A DNA stretch of 10,727 nt, from the NCBI GenBank assembly GCA_023394035.1, contig JAEXBK010000147.1:1-10727 (forward strand), in the 5' to 3' direction. This DNA is from Bacillota bacterium (GTDB lineage: Bacteria; Bacillota; Clostridia; Peptostreptococcales; Anaerovoracaceae). The notes beneath the pieces were generated by a model that searched no databases, was not told where the DNA came from, and saw only the letters and a list, made by a program, of their open reading frames with translations. The position numbers were made by a program, and so were the translations under genes. Shown here one piece after another: positions 1 through 6,635 of the stretch (positions are counted from its first letter, which is position 1; the number at the start of each line of letters is the position of its first letter).

Positions 1-428
1 ACAAACGCAATATAGTGCTTTCCATGGCAATAGCAGGAAGCCTTGCAGGTGCCGCAGGATCACTTTACTATCTGTCGGGTAACACGGAATTCTTCTGGTC
101 AACATATCAGAGCCTTCCTTCAACCGGCTTTGTAGGTATACCTGTAGCCCTACTTGCAACAAACAATCCGATTGCGGTTATATTCACCGGTATGTTTATG
201 TCAGCCCTTGACATAGCCGGCGGTCAGCTTACTACATTTACGGCTTACAACGAATACATAACCGATGTAATCATAGCAGTTATCGTGTACTTAAGCGCAT
301 TCTCGCTTCTCATCAAGATGTGGCTCGGCGGCAGAAAAAAACGCGCTGCAGAAATCGCTGCAAACGCAAACGCTGCTGCGCCTTCAGAGAAAGCTGAAAG
401 CGAAGAAGTTATCAAGGAAGGAGATTAA
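1..428 (+). CDS. Nucleoside/BMP-type ABC transporter permease, C-terminal part (5' truncated by window)
   Basis: This is the C-terminal end of an inner-membrane permease of the BPD_transp_2 family (COG4603, YufP/NupP-like), one of two membrane subunits of an ABC importer that takes up nucleosides with a BMP-family lipoprotein. The frame is open to the first base (codons from base 3 read K-R-N-I-V-L-S-M), so the GTG at 15 and the ATG at 24 are internal codons, not starts. The visible part shows small-residue-rich hydrophobic helices, including a Gly/Ala-rich S-L-A-G-A-A-G-S stretch and a segment near N-N-P-I-A-V-I-F-T-G-M-F. A last helix (V-I-I-A-V-I-V-Y-L) is followed by a charged, Ala/Glu-rich cytoplasmic tail. 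The stop lies 5 bases before the second permease, so the two are co-transcribed. The substrate is inferred from the family; amino acids or sugars are handled by relatives. Confidence 0.85.
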   Translation, partial: KRNIVLSMAIAGSLAGAAGSLYYLSGNTEFFWSTYQSLPSTGFVGIPVALLATNNPIAVIFTGMFMSALDIAGGQLTTFTAYNEYITDVIIAVIVYLSAFSLLIKMWLGGRKKRAAEIAANANAAAPSEKAESEEVIKEGD

Positions 429-433
429 GAATA

Positions 434-1465
434 ATGTCATTTCTTATCCAACAAACACTAATATATGCCGTTCCCCTTATGATAGTAGCTCTTGCAGGTA
501 TATTCTCGGAGCGAAGCGGTATCATCAACCTCGCCCTCGAAGGTATCATGATCTTCGGAGCGTTCATAGGCGTTTTCTTTGTAAACCGTGCACAGAGCGC
601 AGGTCTTTTCATGGCGGCAAAGCAAAGCGGAGATTGGCTTTCGCTTCAGGGCTTCATGCTCCTTGCAATGCTTATGGCTGCAGTTGCAGGCGCACTGTTT
701 TCGCTCTTCCTGTCATTTGCTTCGATAAATCTAAAAGCAGATCAGACTATCGGCGGAACAGCTCTCAACCTCGCTGCACCGGCTCTTGTGCTTTATCTCA
801 TCAGAATACTCGCAAACCAGAATACTCTTCAGATGGCAGCAGGAGACGCAGCAAGCTGGTTCATGATAAAGAAGACGATGCTCGGATATTCAAAAACAGA
901 TACGCTCGGATTCCTTGCCGAAACATTCCTCAACAAGGCTTGGCTTTCGTCATATATATGCATACTGATATTTATAGTCCTTTCGGTACTGCTTTATAAG
1001 ACGAAATTCGGAATGAGACTCCGTTCATGCGGCGAGAATCCTCAAGCATCTGATTCGCTCGGTATCAACGTATATAAAATGCGTTATGCAGGTGTTACCA
1101 TTTCCGGCGCACTTGCCGGCATGGGAGGCTTCGTATACTCGCTCACTACGGCAAACTGCACATCAAACGGTGATGTTGCAGGCTTCGGATTCCTCGCTCT
1201 TGCGGTAATGATATTCGGTAACTGGAAACCGCTCAATGTAGCATGTGCTTCGCTTCTTTTCGGGCTTTTCAAGTGTATTGCCGCAGCCTATACGAGTATC
1301 GATATTAACGGAGACGGGGTATTTGCACTTGCCGAAGCAGGCATCAGCCCTAACTTCTACAGGCTGCTTCCTTACATGATAACGCTTATCGTTCTCGCCT
1401 TCACATCAAAGAGCTCAAGAGCTCCTAAGGCTGAAGGAATCCCTTATGACAAGGGCAAGAGATAG
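434..1465 (+). CDS. Nucleoside/BMP-type ABC transporter permease (second subunit)
   Basis: This is a complete 343-residue membrane permease of the COG1079 (YufQ/NupQ) family, which pairs with the upstream permease to form the channel of an ABC importer for nucleosides. It has the family signature near residues 25-45 (S-E-R-S-G-I-I-N-L-A-L-E-G then M-I-F-G-A-F). It also has the cytoplasmic coupling loop at about 190-225 (K-F-G-M-R-L-R-S-C-G-E-N-P then A-S-D-S-L-G-I-N-V), which contacts the ATPase. About eight hydrophobic segments are visible, and the length is normal for the family. The start is supported by AAGGAG at 418-423, 10 bases upstream and inside the end of the previous gene, suggesting translational coupling. 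The ATPase and the binding lipoprotein are not in the window and probably lie upstream. Exact substrate specificity cannot be read from the sequence. Confidence 0.9.
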   Translation: MSFLIQQTLIYAVPLMIVALAGIFSERSGIINLALEGIMIFGAFIGVFFVNRAQSAGLFMAAKQSGDWLSLQGFMLLAMLMAAVAGALFSLFLSFASINLKADQTIGGTALNLAAPALVLYLIRILANQNTLQMAAGDAASWFMIKKTMLGYSKTDTLGFLAETFLNKAWLSSYICILIFIVLSVLLYKTKFGMRLRSCGENPQASDSLGINVYKMRYAGVTISGALAGMGGFVYSLTTANCTSNGDVAGFGFLALAVMIFGNWKPLNVACASLLFGLFKCIAAAYTSIDINGDGVFALAEAGISPNFYRLLPYMITLIVLAFTSKSSRAPKAEGIPYDKGKR

Positions 1466-1510
1466 GAACCGTCCTGACTAAATCAGAGATACAAGCAGCA
1501 CACCGAAATT

Positions 1511-1540
1511 AAGAGCCTGTGGCAAATGCCACAGGCTCTT
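1511..1540. terminator. Rho-independent terminator between convergent genes, probably bidirectional
   Basis: A perfect 14-base inverted repeat (AAGAGCCTGTGGCA and its complement) with a 2-base spacer ends in CTCTTTT on the + strand. It lies 45 bases after the permease stop and 20 bases from the end of the convergent oxidoreductase gene. On the - strand the stem is followed by AATTTC, a weaker T-rich tail, so termination should be best for the + strand transporter operon but probably serves both. The rest of the 95-base gap shows nothing else. Confidence 0.85.
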
Positions 1541-1560
1541 TTGTACAAATTTTGATTCAG

Positions 1561-2940
1561 TTAAGCGTATTTCTTTGCCAATATCCTTGCAACGTAAACG
1601 CCGCTTGCAGAGGCCTGCGAAAGCGAGTGAGTTACACCTGACCCGTCTCCGAGTGCATAAAGTCCCGGAACCGTAGTTTCGAGGTTTTCGTCAAGTGAAA
1701 CCTTGGAATTGTAGAATTTTACTTCTACGCCGTAGAGAAGAGTATCCTCGTTTGCAGTTCCCGGAGCAATCTTGTCGAGGGCATATATCATTTCTATGAT
1801 GCTGTCGAGCTGCCTCTTCGGCATGACGAGTGACAGATCTCCTGCCGTAGCCTGAAGCGTCGGCTTTGTGAAGCACTTCTCCATTCTGCGTTCGCTGCTG
1901 CGTCTTCCCTTCACGAGGTCTCCGAAACGCTGCATCAGCACGCCGCCGCCGAGCATATTAGAAAGCCTTGCTATTGATTCGCCGTATTCGTTGCTGTCCT
2001 TGAACGGCTCCGTAAATTTGTTTGATACCAAAAGCGCAAAGTTCGTGTTTTCGGTATGCAGCTTCTCGTCCGCATAGCTGTGACCGTTAACAGTGACTAT
2101 ACCGTTTGTGTTTTCTGAAACCACTTCGCCGTAAGGATTCATGCAAAATGTTCTTACAAGGTCGTTATACTGCTTCGTCTTGTATACAATCTTGCTCTCA
2201 TAAACCTCATCCGTTATATGCTTAAACACGAGCGCAGGAAGCTCTACCCTTACGCCTATGTCGACTCTGTTTTTCTTCTGCTCTATTCCGAATGAATCGC
2301 ATACGGCAGATATCCATTTTGAACCCGATCTTCCGGTTGCAAGCACGAGGTCGTTACATACGAATTCGTCTGCCGCCGTAAATACATGAAAACGCCCATC
2401 CGCATCGCGCGTTACCGATTTTGCTTCCGTATAGAAGAGCATGTCTATCTTCTGCTCGATAAAATCATACATGCGACCTAATATCTCGACATTTCTGTCG
2501 GTTCCGAGATGGCGCACCTTCGCCTCAAGAAGATGAAGATCATGTTCAAGGCATTTCCCCTTAAGCTGCGAGTTGCCTGTCGAATAGAGCTTTGCTTCGC
2601 TTCCGCCCATCGAGCAAAGCACATCGTCCACATATTCCATAAGCTCCATTGCCTTATCTTCGCCTATGTACTGATGAAGATCGCCGCCGAACTGCGTGGT
2701 GATATTATATTTTCCGTCTGAAAGTGTGCCCGCTCCGCCGTATCCGTTCATGATATGGCAAGGATCACACTTGATGCACGACTTTGTCTTACCTGCCTTA
2801 ATAGGACATGTTCTGCGCTTCAGCGGTGCTCCTCTGTCAAGCATAAGCACGGAAGCAGTCGTGTTTTCTTTTGTGAGCTCATAAGCCATGAAAACGCCTG
2901 CCGCGCCTGCTCCTGCTATAATTATGTCGTATTCCTTCAT
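1561..2940 (-). CDS. FAD-dependent oxidoreductase, COG2509 family (function unassigned)
   Basis: This is a 459-residue cytoplasmic flavoprotein of the uncharacterised FAD-dependent dehydrogenase group COG2509. The N-terminus carries the dinucleotide-binding fold (D-I-I-I-A-G-A-G-A-A-G at 5-15, with an acidic end D-R-G at 35-37). A cysteine cluster follows (Cys45, Cys55, Cys58, Cys61), leading into a glycine-rich stretch N-G-Y-G-G-A-G-T-L-S-D-G-K at about 65-77. Near residue 200 is L-A-T-G-R-S-G, the usual second FAD contact. The C-terminus has the family G-D-G-S-G-V-T-H-S-L-S-Q-A-S-A-S-G motif, which closes over FAD. The substrate is unknown; the four cysteines could bind a metal or Fe-S cluster, or be redox-active, but this is inference. 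The start is supported by AGGAG six bases upstream. It lies 76 bases after the DUF1292 gene, with a hairpin between, so it may be only partly co-transcribed. I see no convincing promoter of its own. Confidence 0.85.
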   Translation of the reverse strand: MKEYDIIIAGAGAAGVFMAYELTKENTTASVLMLDRGAPLKRRTCPIKAGKTKSCIKCDPCHIMNGYGGAGTLSDGKYNITTQFGGDLHQYIGEDKAMELMEYVDDVLCSMGGSEAKLYSTGNSQLKGKCLEHDLHLLEAKVRHLGTDRNVEILGRMYDFIEQKIDMLFYTEAKSVTRDADGRFHVFTAADEFVCNDLVLATGRSGSKWISAVCDSFGIEQKKNRVDIGVRVELPALVFKHITDEVYESKIVYKTKQYNDLVRTFCMNPYGEVVSENTNGIVTVNGHSYADEKLHTENTNFALLVSNKFTEPFKDSNEYGESIARLSNMLGGGVLMQRFGDLVKGRRSSERRMEKCFTKPTLQATAGDLSLVMPKRQLDSIIEMIYALDKIAPGTANEDTLLYGVEVKFYNSKVSLDENLETTVPGLYALGDGSGVTHSLSQASASGVYVARILAKKYA

Positions 2941-2970
2941 ACTATTCTCCTGCCTTTTATCAAAAGCAAT

Positions 2971-2992
2971 AGCCTCATCTTACGATGAGGCT
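2971..2992 (-). terminator. Hairpin between the DUF1292 gene and the oxidoreductase, possible (leaky) terminator
   Basis: A 9-base perfect stem (AGCCTCATC / GATGAGGCT) with a 4-base loop lies 24 bases beyond the DUF1292 stop and 30 bases before the oxidoreductase start. On the - strand it is followed by ATTGCTTTTG, an interrupted U-tract, so it could act as a weak terminator, an attenuator or an RNA-stability element. Confidence 0.55.
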
Positions 2993-3016
2993 GTCAGTCT
3001 TAAACTCAAATGAGAC

Positions 3017-3298
3017 TTACTCTTCTTCGCTTGCCATGATAGCGTCAAATTCTTCTACTACCTTGCCGAAAAGCTCATCATCCTCAATGTCGATGAGTTC
3101 AAATTCGTCATCACCGACTTCCTGATATCCGTAAATATAGATATCATCCGAATCATCCTGCGGAATCAGTGCAATGTAATCCTTGCCGTCATGGTCAAAT
3201 ACTCCCATGACTTCGCATTCTACGGAAGTTCCGTCATCATAATCAAGTGTTATGAATTCTGCCTCTTCCTGTATATTATCCTTCTTATTCTCTGCCAT
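3017..3298 (-). CDS. DUF1292 domain protein (small acidic protein)
   Basis: This is a 93-residue, strongly acidic cytoplasmic protein of the DUF1292 family (related to YrzB of Bacillus), whose function is not established. The family pattern is clear: a beta-rich core with V-F-D-H-D-G-K-D-Y-I-A-L-I-P at about 33-46, then D-D-I-Y-I-Y-G-Y-Q-E at 51-60, and D-D-E-F-E-L plus I-E-D-D-E-L-F-G-K-V further on. The ATG at 3298 is chosen because GGAGG lies 5 bases upstream. An in-frame TTG at 3316 would add six residues but has no ribosome site, and the real one would fall inside the coding region. The gene follows uvrC by 71 bases. A possible TTGTAG-N17-TATGAT promoter in that gap would place the transcript start almost on the ribosome site, so I give it little weight. 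Confidence 0.85.
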   Translation of the reverse strand: MAENKKDNIQEEAEFITLDYDDGTSVECEVMGVFDHDGKDYIALIPQDDSDDIYIYGYQEVGDDEFELIDIEDDELFGKVVEEFDAIMASEEE

Positions 3299-3303
3299 GT
3301 TGA

Positions 3304-3308
3304 CCTCC
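3304..3308 (-). promoter_or_regulatory. Ribosome binding site fixing the DUF1292 start
   Basis: GGAGG on the - strand stands five bases before ATG 3298. It decides between that ATG and the in-frame TTG 18 bases further upstream. Confidence 0.75.
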
Positions 3309-3369
3309 ATTATCAATCATAAACTGCGCCCTTTGACGCTACAATTAAATATATCATCAAAACCGCCAA

Positions 3370-5211
3370 TTAGCAACCAAAAAATTCTTTTATGCTTCTT
3401 GCCGCTCTTTCGTTCATGCCTTCCGTATCGGAAAGCTCTTCTATCGAAGCAGCCTTGATCGCATCCACCGAACCGAATTTTGAGAGGAGGGCATTTCTTC
3501 TTCGCACACCTATCCCCGGAATCTCATCAAGCACCGAGCTTATCGCCTTTTTGCCGTGAAGATTTCTGTGATAATCTATCGCAAATCTGTGAACCTCTTC
3601 CTGTATTGTGCCGGCATATCTGAACAAAAGCGGTCTTTGCTTAAGCTCTATCTCGTTTCCGTTTGAAAATACAACGGCTCTTGTCCTGTGAGACGAATCC
3701 TTTGCAAGACCGAGAACAGGAATATCATATCCAAGAGCCTCAAGTACGGCTCTCGCCGCATTTACCTGTCCCTGACCGCCATCCATAAATATGAAATCCG
3801 GAAGCGTCATAAATGCCGGGTCCCCATTTGTAGCACGCGAGAATCGTCTGTATATCATCTCCTGAAGGCTGCCGTAGTCATCAGGACCTTCAACCGTCTT
3901 TATGCGAAAACGCCTGTAATCTTTTTTTATGCGCTTAAGACCCGAAAACACAACCATAGCACCGACCGAATCCACGCCGTTTGTGTTTGATATATCATAC
4001 GCTTCGATGCGGAATTCACCATTTGCCGGCCATATTTCGAAGCCGCCCTCGCGCAGCACGGAGGTCAGCTCATCTGCAAGTGCTTTCGTTTTTTCTCTGC
4101 CGGCTTCCGCCTTTTCGGAAAGCGTGTTTATCATTTCGTTCCTGTCACGCATTGCAAGCTTAAGGATATCAGCCTTAGCGCCTCGCTGCGGAACAAGAAT
4201 TTTAGTCTTTCTTTCTTCGGTAGACAAAAACTTTTCGAGCAGTTCATGATCCTCCGGAAGCTTCTCTACCAGAATTTCATGTGGAACATTTGCCCATTTG
4301 CTGTAATATTGTTTAATAAATTCGGCAGTCATCTTTTCCCTGCTGTCGTCTTCACCCGTCTGAATATCAAAGGTTTCGCGTCCGACTAAATTGCCGTTTC
4401 TTATCGGGAAAAGAACGATAAATGAAGCATTCAGCCCCCTGACAGGCAGTACCACATCCATATCCTTTGCTCCTATCATAGTCACACGCTGAGCCTGTGC
4501 AAGCTCCTTTGCTGCCGCTATGAGGTCTCTGTACTTTGCTGCCTCTTCAAACTTCAGTGCTTCGGATGCTTCGTTCATTTGTCGCTCCAGCTCTCTTATC
4601 AGAGGCTTTTCCTTACCGTTCAGGAACGATATGACTTCATCGAGCGACTTTTTATATTCAGCCTCAGACACCTTGCCTATACACATTCCCCTGCACTCAT
4701 CTATATGATAATGCAGACACGCTCTGAAGCCTGCCGGAAACTCTTCAAATGAGCAACGTTTCAGCTTAAAGACCTTGTTAAGAAGGTCTACTATCATATT
4801 GACCGCCCCGGCATCGCTGTACGGGCCGAAATATCTTCCGCCGTCTTTTTTGATAAGACGTGTTTTGATCAGGCGTGGAAACTTCTCGCCCGTCGTCAGT
4901 TCAATATATGGGTATGTTTTGTCATCGCGCAGCAGCACGTTGTACTTAGGCATGTGCTTCTTGATGAGATTATTCTCAAGAATTAAAGCCTCCATCTCGG
5001 ATGCACAAGTTATGTACTCAAACTCCGCAATATTTTCTACGAGAGCTCTTAGCTTTGCCGTCGTTTTTCCGTAGCTGCCGAAATACTGTTTGACTCTTGA
5101 GCGCAGTGAAACAGCCTTGCCTACATATATTACCTGACCAAGCTTATCCTTATGCATATAAACTCCCGGCAGATCCGGGAGTTTTTTGAGATTTTCCTTT
5201 ATATCAAACAT
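3370..5211 (-). CDS. uvrC: UvrABC excinuclease subunit C
   Basis: UvrC is the dual nuclease of bacterial nucleotide excision repair. It binds the UvrB-damaged-DNA complex and cuts both sides of the lesion. At 613 residues it has the normal length and domain order. The GIY-YIG domain (about 12-90) has L-P-G-V-Y, Y29 in I-Y-V-G-K, R39 and the E-A-L-I-L-E glutamates. Four cysteines (153, 165, 173, 177) match the region where UvrC is reported to hold an Fe-S cluster. The UVR motif for UvrB binding is at about 202-237. The RNase H-like nuclease domain shows D406 in A-Y-D-I-S, the D-D-Y-G-S-L segment near 445, D477 in F-M-D-G-G-Q-G-Q and H541. The C-terminus has two helix-hairpin-helix units (I-P-G-I-G-V-R-R-R and D-T-E-G-M-N). 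ATG 5211 lies 3 bases after the preceding stop, and its GGAAGAGG site is inside that gene's end, so the two are probably translationally coupled. Confidence 0.97.
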   Translation of the reverse strand: MFDIKENLKKLPDLPGVYMHKDKLGQVIYVGKAVSLRSRVKQYFGSYGKTTAKLRALVENIAEFEYITCASEMEALILENNLIKKHMPKYNVLLRDDKTYPYIELTTGEKFPRLIKTRLIKKDGGRYFGPYSDAGAVNMIVDLLNKVFKLKRCSFEEFPAGFRACLHYHIDECRGMCIGKVSEAEYKKSLDEVISFLNGKEKPLIRELERQMNEASEALKFEEAAKYRDLIAAAKELAQAQRVTMIGAKDMDVVLPVRGLNASFIVLFPIRNGNLVGRETFDIQTGEDDSREKMTAEFIKQYYSKWANVPHEILVEKLPEDHELLEKFLSTEERKTKILVPQRGAKADILKLAMRDRNEMINTLSEKAEAGREKTKALADELTSVLREGGFEIWPANGEFRIEAYDISNTNGVDSVGAMVVFSGLKRIKKDYRRFRIKTVEGPDDYGSLQEMIYRRFSRATNGDPAFMTLPDFIFMDGGQGQVNAARAVLEALGYDIPVLGLAKDSSHRTRAVVFSNGNEIELKQRPLLFRYAGTIQEEVHRFAIDYHRNLHGKKAISSVLDEIPGIGVRRRNALLSKFGSVDAIKAASIEELSDTEGMNERAARSIKEFFGC

Positions 5212-5214
5212 TGC

Positions 5215-6612
5215 CTAACGCCTCTTCCGTTTTGCGCGTTCTTCTTCCTCGAGCATCTTAAGAGCAATCGCTCTTATCTTTGCTTTTTTGGCTCTGCGTT
5301 TTCTGAGCTTTGATTTTATCTTGTTAACGGTTCTGACGATCATCAAAAGCAGTATCAGAAGCAGCACCGCAGCGATTATTATGGTCGCTTTGTTTGAGAT
5401 GCCTATGTAAGAAGGAAACCACCCTACATTTACATCCTCCTCCGCTACAAGATCTACCTCGTTAACCTTTTCGTCAGCTACGAATACCTGCAAAGTCCCT
5501 ATCTTTGCGCCCTTTTTAAGAGGTGCTTCGATGTCCTTGTCTATGCTAACAACCTGCCTGATAAGCTCTTTTGAACCCTCCTTCGGAAGATATGCAATGC
5601 AATTTGAAGCGGTATACACATCTATGCTCGTCTCAGCACCGTGCTTGACACGCGCCTTTCCGACATTTTCGCCCGCCTTGACAACCTCTATACCGCTTAT
5701 ATTATTTACTGCATATTGTATAAGCGCATCACAATTTTGCTCTATTACATTTGATGCACTTCCCATCAAAACCACGATAAGCTCAAGACTCTCATCTTCG
5801 TAATTCGCTATTGCTGCGGAACGATTCTCGTTCCACCTTCCTATGTATGCCGCCTTATATCCCCTTTTTTCGGACAGGAGTATAGGATTCTTAGTTTCTA
5901 TCGTCTTTGCTGGCGATTTGTCTGTTTGCGGCACCTCGTACTTTGTTATTCCCATGATATGCTTAAGCGATGCGTTCGAAAGCGCAAGCTTTGTTATCTC
6001 GAGAATATCCGAAGGCGTGGAATACTGATTTGAAATATCGTTTATGTTCCCGGACGCACTCGCAAAATGCGTATTAAAGCACCCTATATTTGAAAGCGTC
6101 TGATTCATAAGGGAGACAAATTCCGCCTCGCTGCCGGATGTCGCTTCCGCAAGAGCTACTGCGGCATCGTTACCTGCCATCATTACGGCTCCGTACAGAA
6201 GCTCGTCTACGGTGACGGTCTCTCCCTCTTTCAGCCCCATATTCGGTTCGCCCGCCGATGCCGCCGCATACGATACGGTTACCTGCTGATCAGGCTTAAG
6301 TTTTTGAACGGCGAGATATGCCGTAAAAAGCTTGGCGATTCCATAAGGTGAGAACTTCTGATTCCCCGCCTTTGAGAATACTATCTCACCCGTATTTCGG
6401 CAATATACCAAAGCCGCCGGTGTATTTATATTAGGCTCGCCTTCCGCCGTCAGACCGCCTACGCTGCTCGGATCAGGCAGCTTCTCCGTTTCCACCGTAT
6501 TTTCCGGTGTAGCTTCCTGCCCTTCTTCCGTTTCCGCCAAAACATAAGCGGCGCCCGAAAAGGCGAGCGCTGCTATGATTGCTATTGATATTAATTTCTG
6601 TAATACCTTCAT
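5215..6612 (-). CDS. DD-carboxypeptidase-like (peptidase S11/DacF-type) membrane protein with all three catalytic motifs altered
   Basis: This 465-residue exported protein has the layout of a class C penicillin-binding protein. It has a signal peptide (1-26, cut after V-L-A), an acidic linker, an S11 peptidase fold (about 62-300), a PBP5_C-like beta domain (about 305-395), one membrane helix (about 409-429) and a cytoplasmic tail with 18 Lys/Arg in 36 residues. Active family members use S-x-x-K, S-x-N and K-T-G to trim D-alanine from peptidoglycan peptides. Here the matching places read G91-I-A-K94 (in F-S-P-Y-G-I-A-K-L-F-T-A-Y), A146-G-N148 (in L-L-Y-G-A-V-M-M-A-G-N-D-A-A) and K253-A-A255. 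The nucleophile serine is therefore missing and the protein should not be an active carboxypeptidase. It may bind peptidoglycan or a partner, or act as a scaffold; this is inference. The frame is intact. It begins 23 bases after serC and ends 3 bases before uvrC. The ribosome site is a weak G-run (GGGGGT). Confidence 0.85.
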   Translation of the reverse strand: MKVLQKLISIAIIAALAFSGAAYVLAETEEGQEATPENTVETEKLPDPSSVGGLTAEGEPNINTPAALVYCRNTGEIVFSKAGNQKFSPYGIAKLFTAYLAVQKLKPDQQVTVSYAAASAGEPNMGLKEGETVTVDELLYGAVMMAGNDAAVALAEATSGSEAEFVSLMNQTLSNIGCFNTHFASASGNINDISNQYSTPSDILEITKLALSNASLKHIMGITKYEVPQTDKSPAKTIETKNPILLSEKRGYKAAYIGRWNENRSAAIANYEDESLELIVVLMGSASNVIEQNCDALIQYAVNNISGIEVVKAGENVGKARVKHGAETSIDVYTASNCIAYLPKEGSKELIRQVVSIDKDIEAPLKKGAKIGTLQVFVADEKVNEVDLVAEEDVNVGWFPSYIGISNKATIIIAAVLLLILLLMIVRTVNKIKSKLRKRRAKKAKIRAIALKMLEEEERAKRKRR

Positions 6613-6635
6613 ACCCGATACCCCCGGGAAATCAT

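Noticed and set aside
15..428. GTG at 15 as the start of a 137-residue protein
   Set aside because: The frame is open to the window edge and the upstream codons continue the permease sequence; the gene is truncated by the window.
634..999. 121-codon + strand open frame inside the second permease
   Set aside because: It lies wholly within the permease gene in another frame, with a Cys/Arg/Ser-rich sequence of no recognisable family.
3299..3316. TTG 3316 as start of the DUF1292 protein
   Set aside because: GGAGG sits five bases before ATG 3298 and would be inside the coding region if TTG were used.
5215..6612. Pseudogene label for the carboxypeptidase-like gene
   Set aside because: No frameshift or internal stop; signal peptide, domain order, membrane helix and tight operon spacing are all kept. 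Only the catalytic residues are changed.
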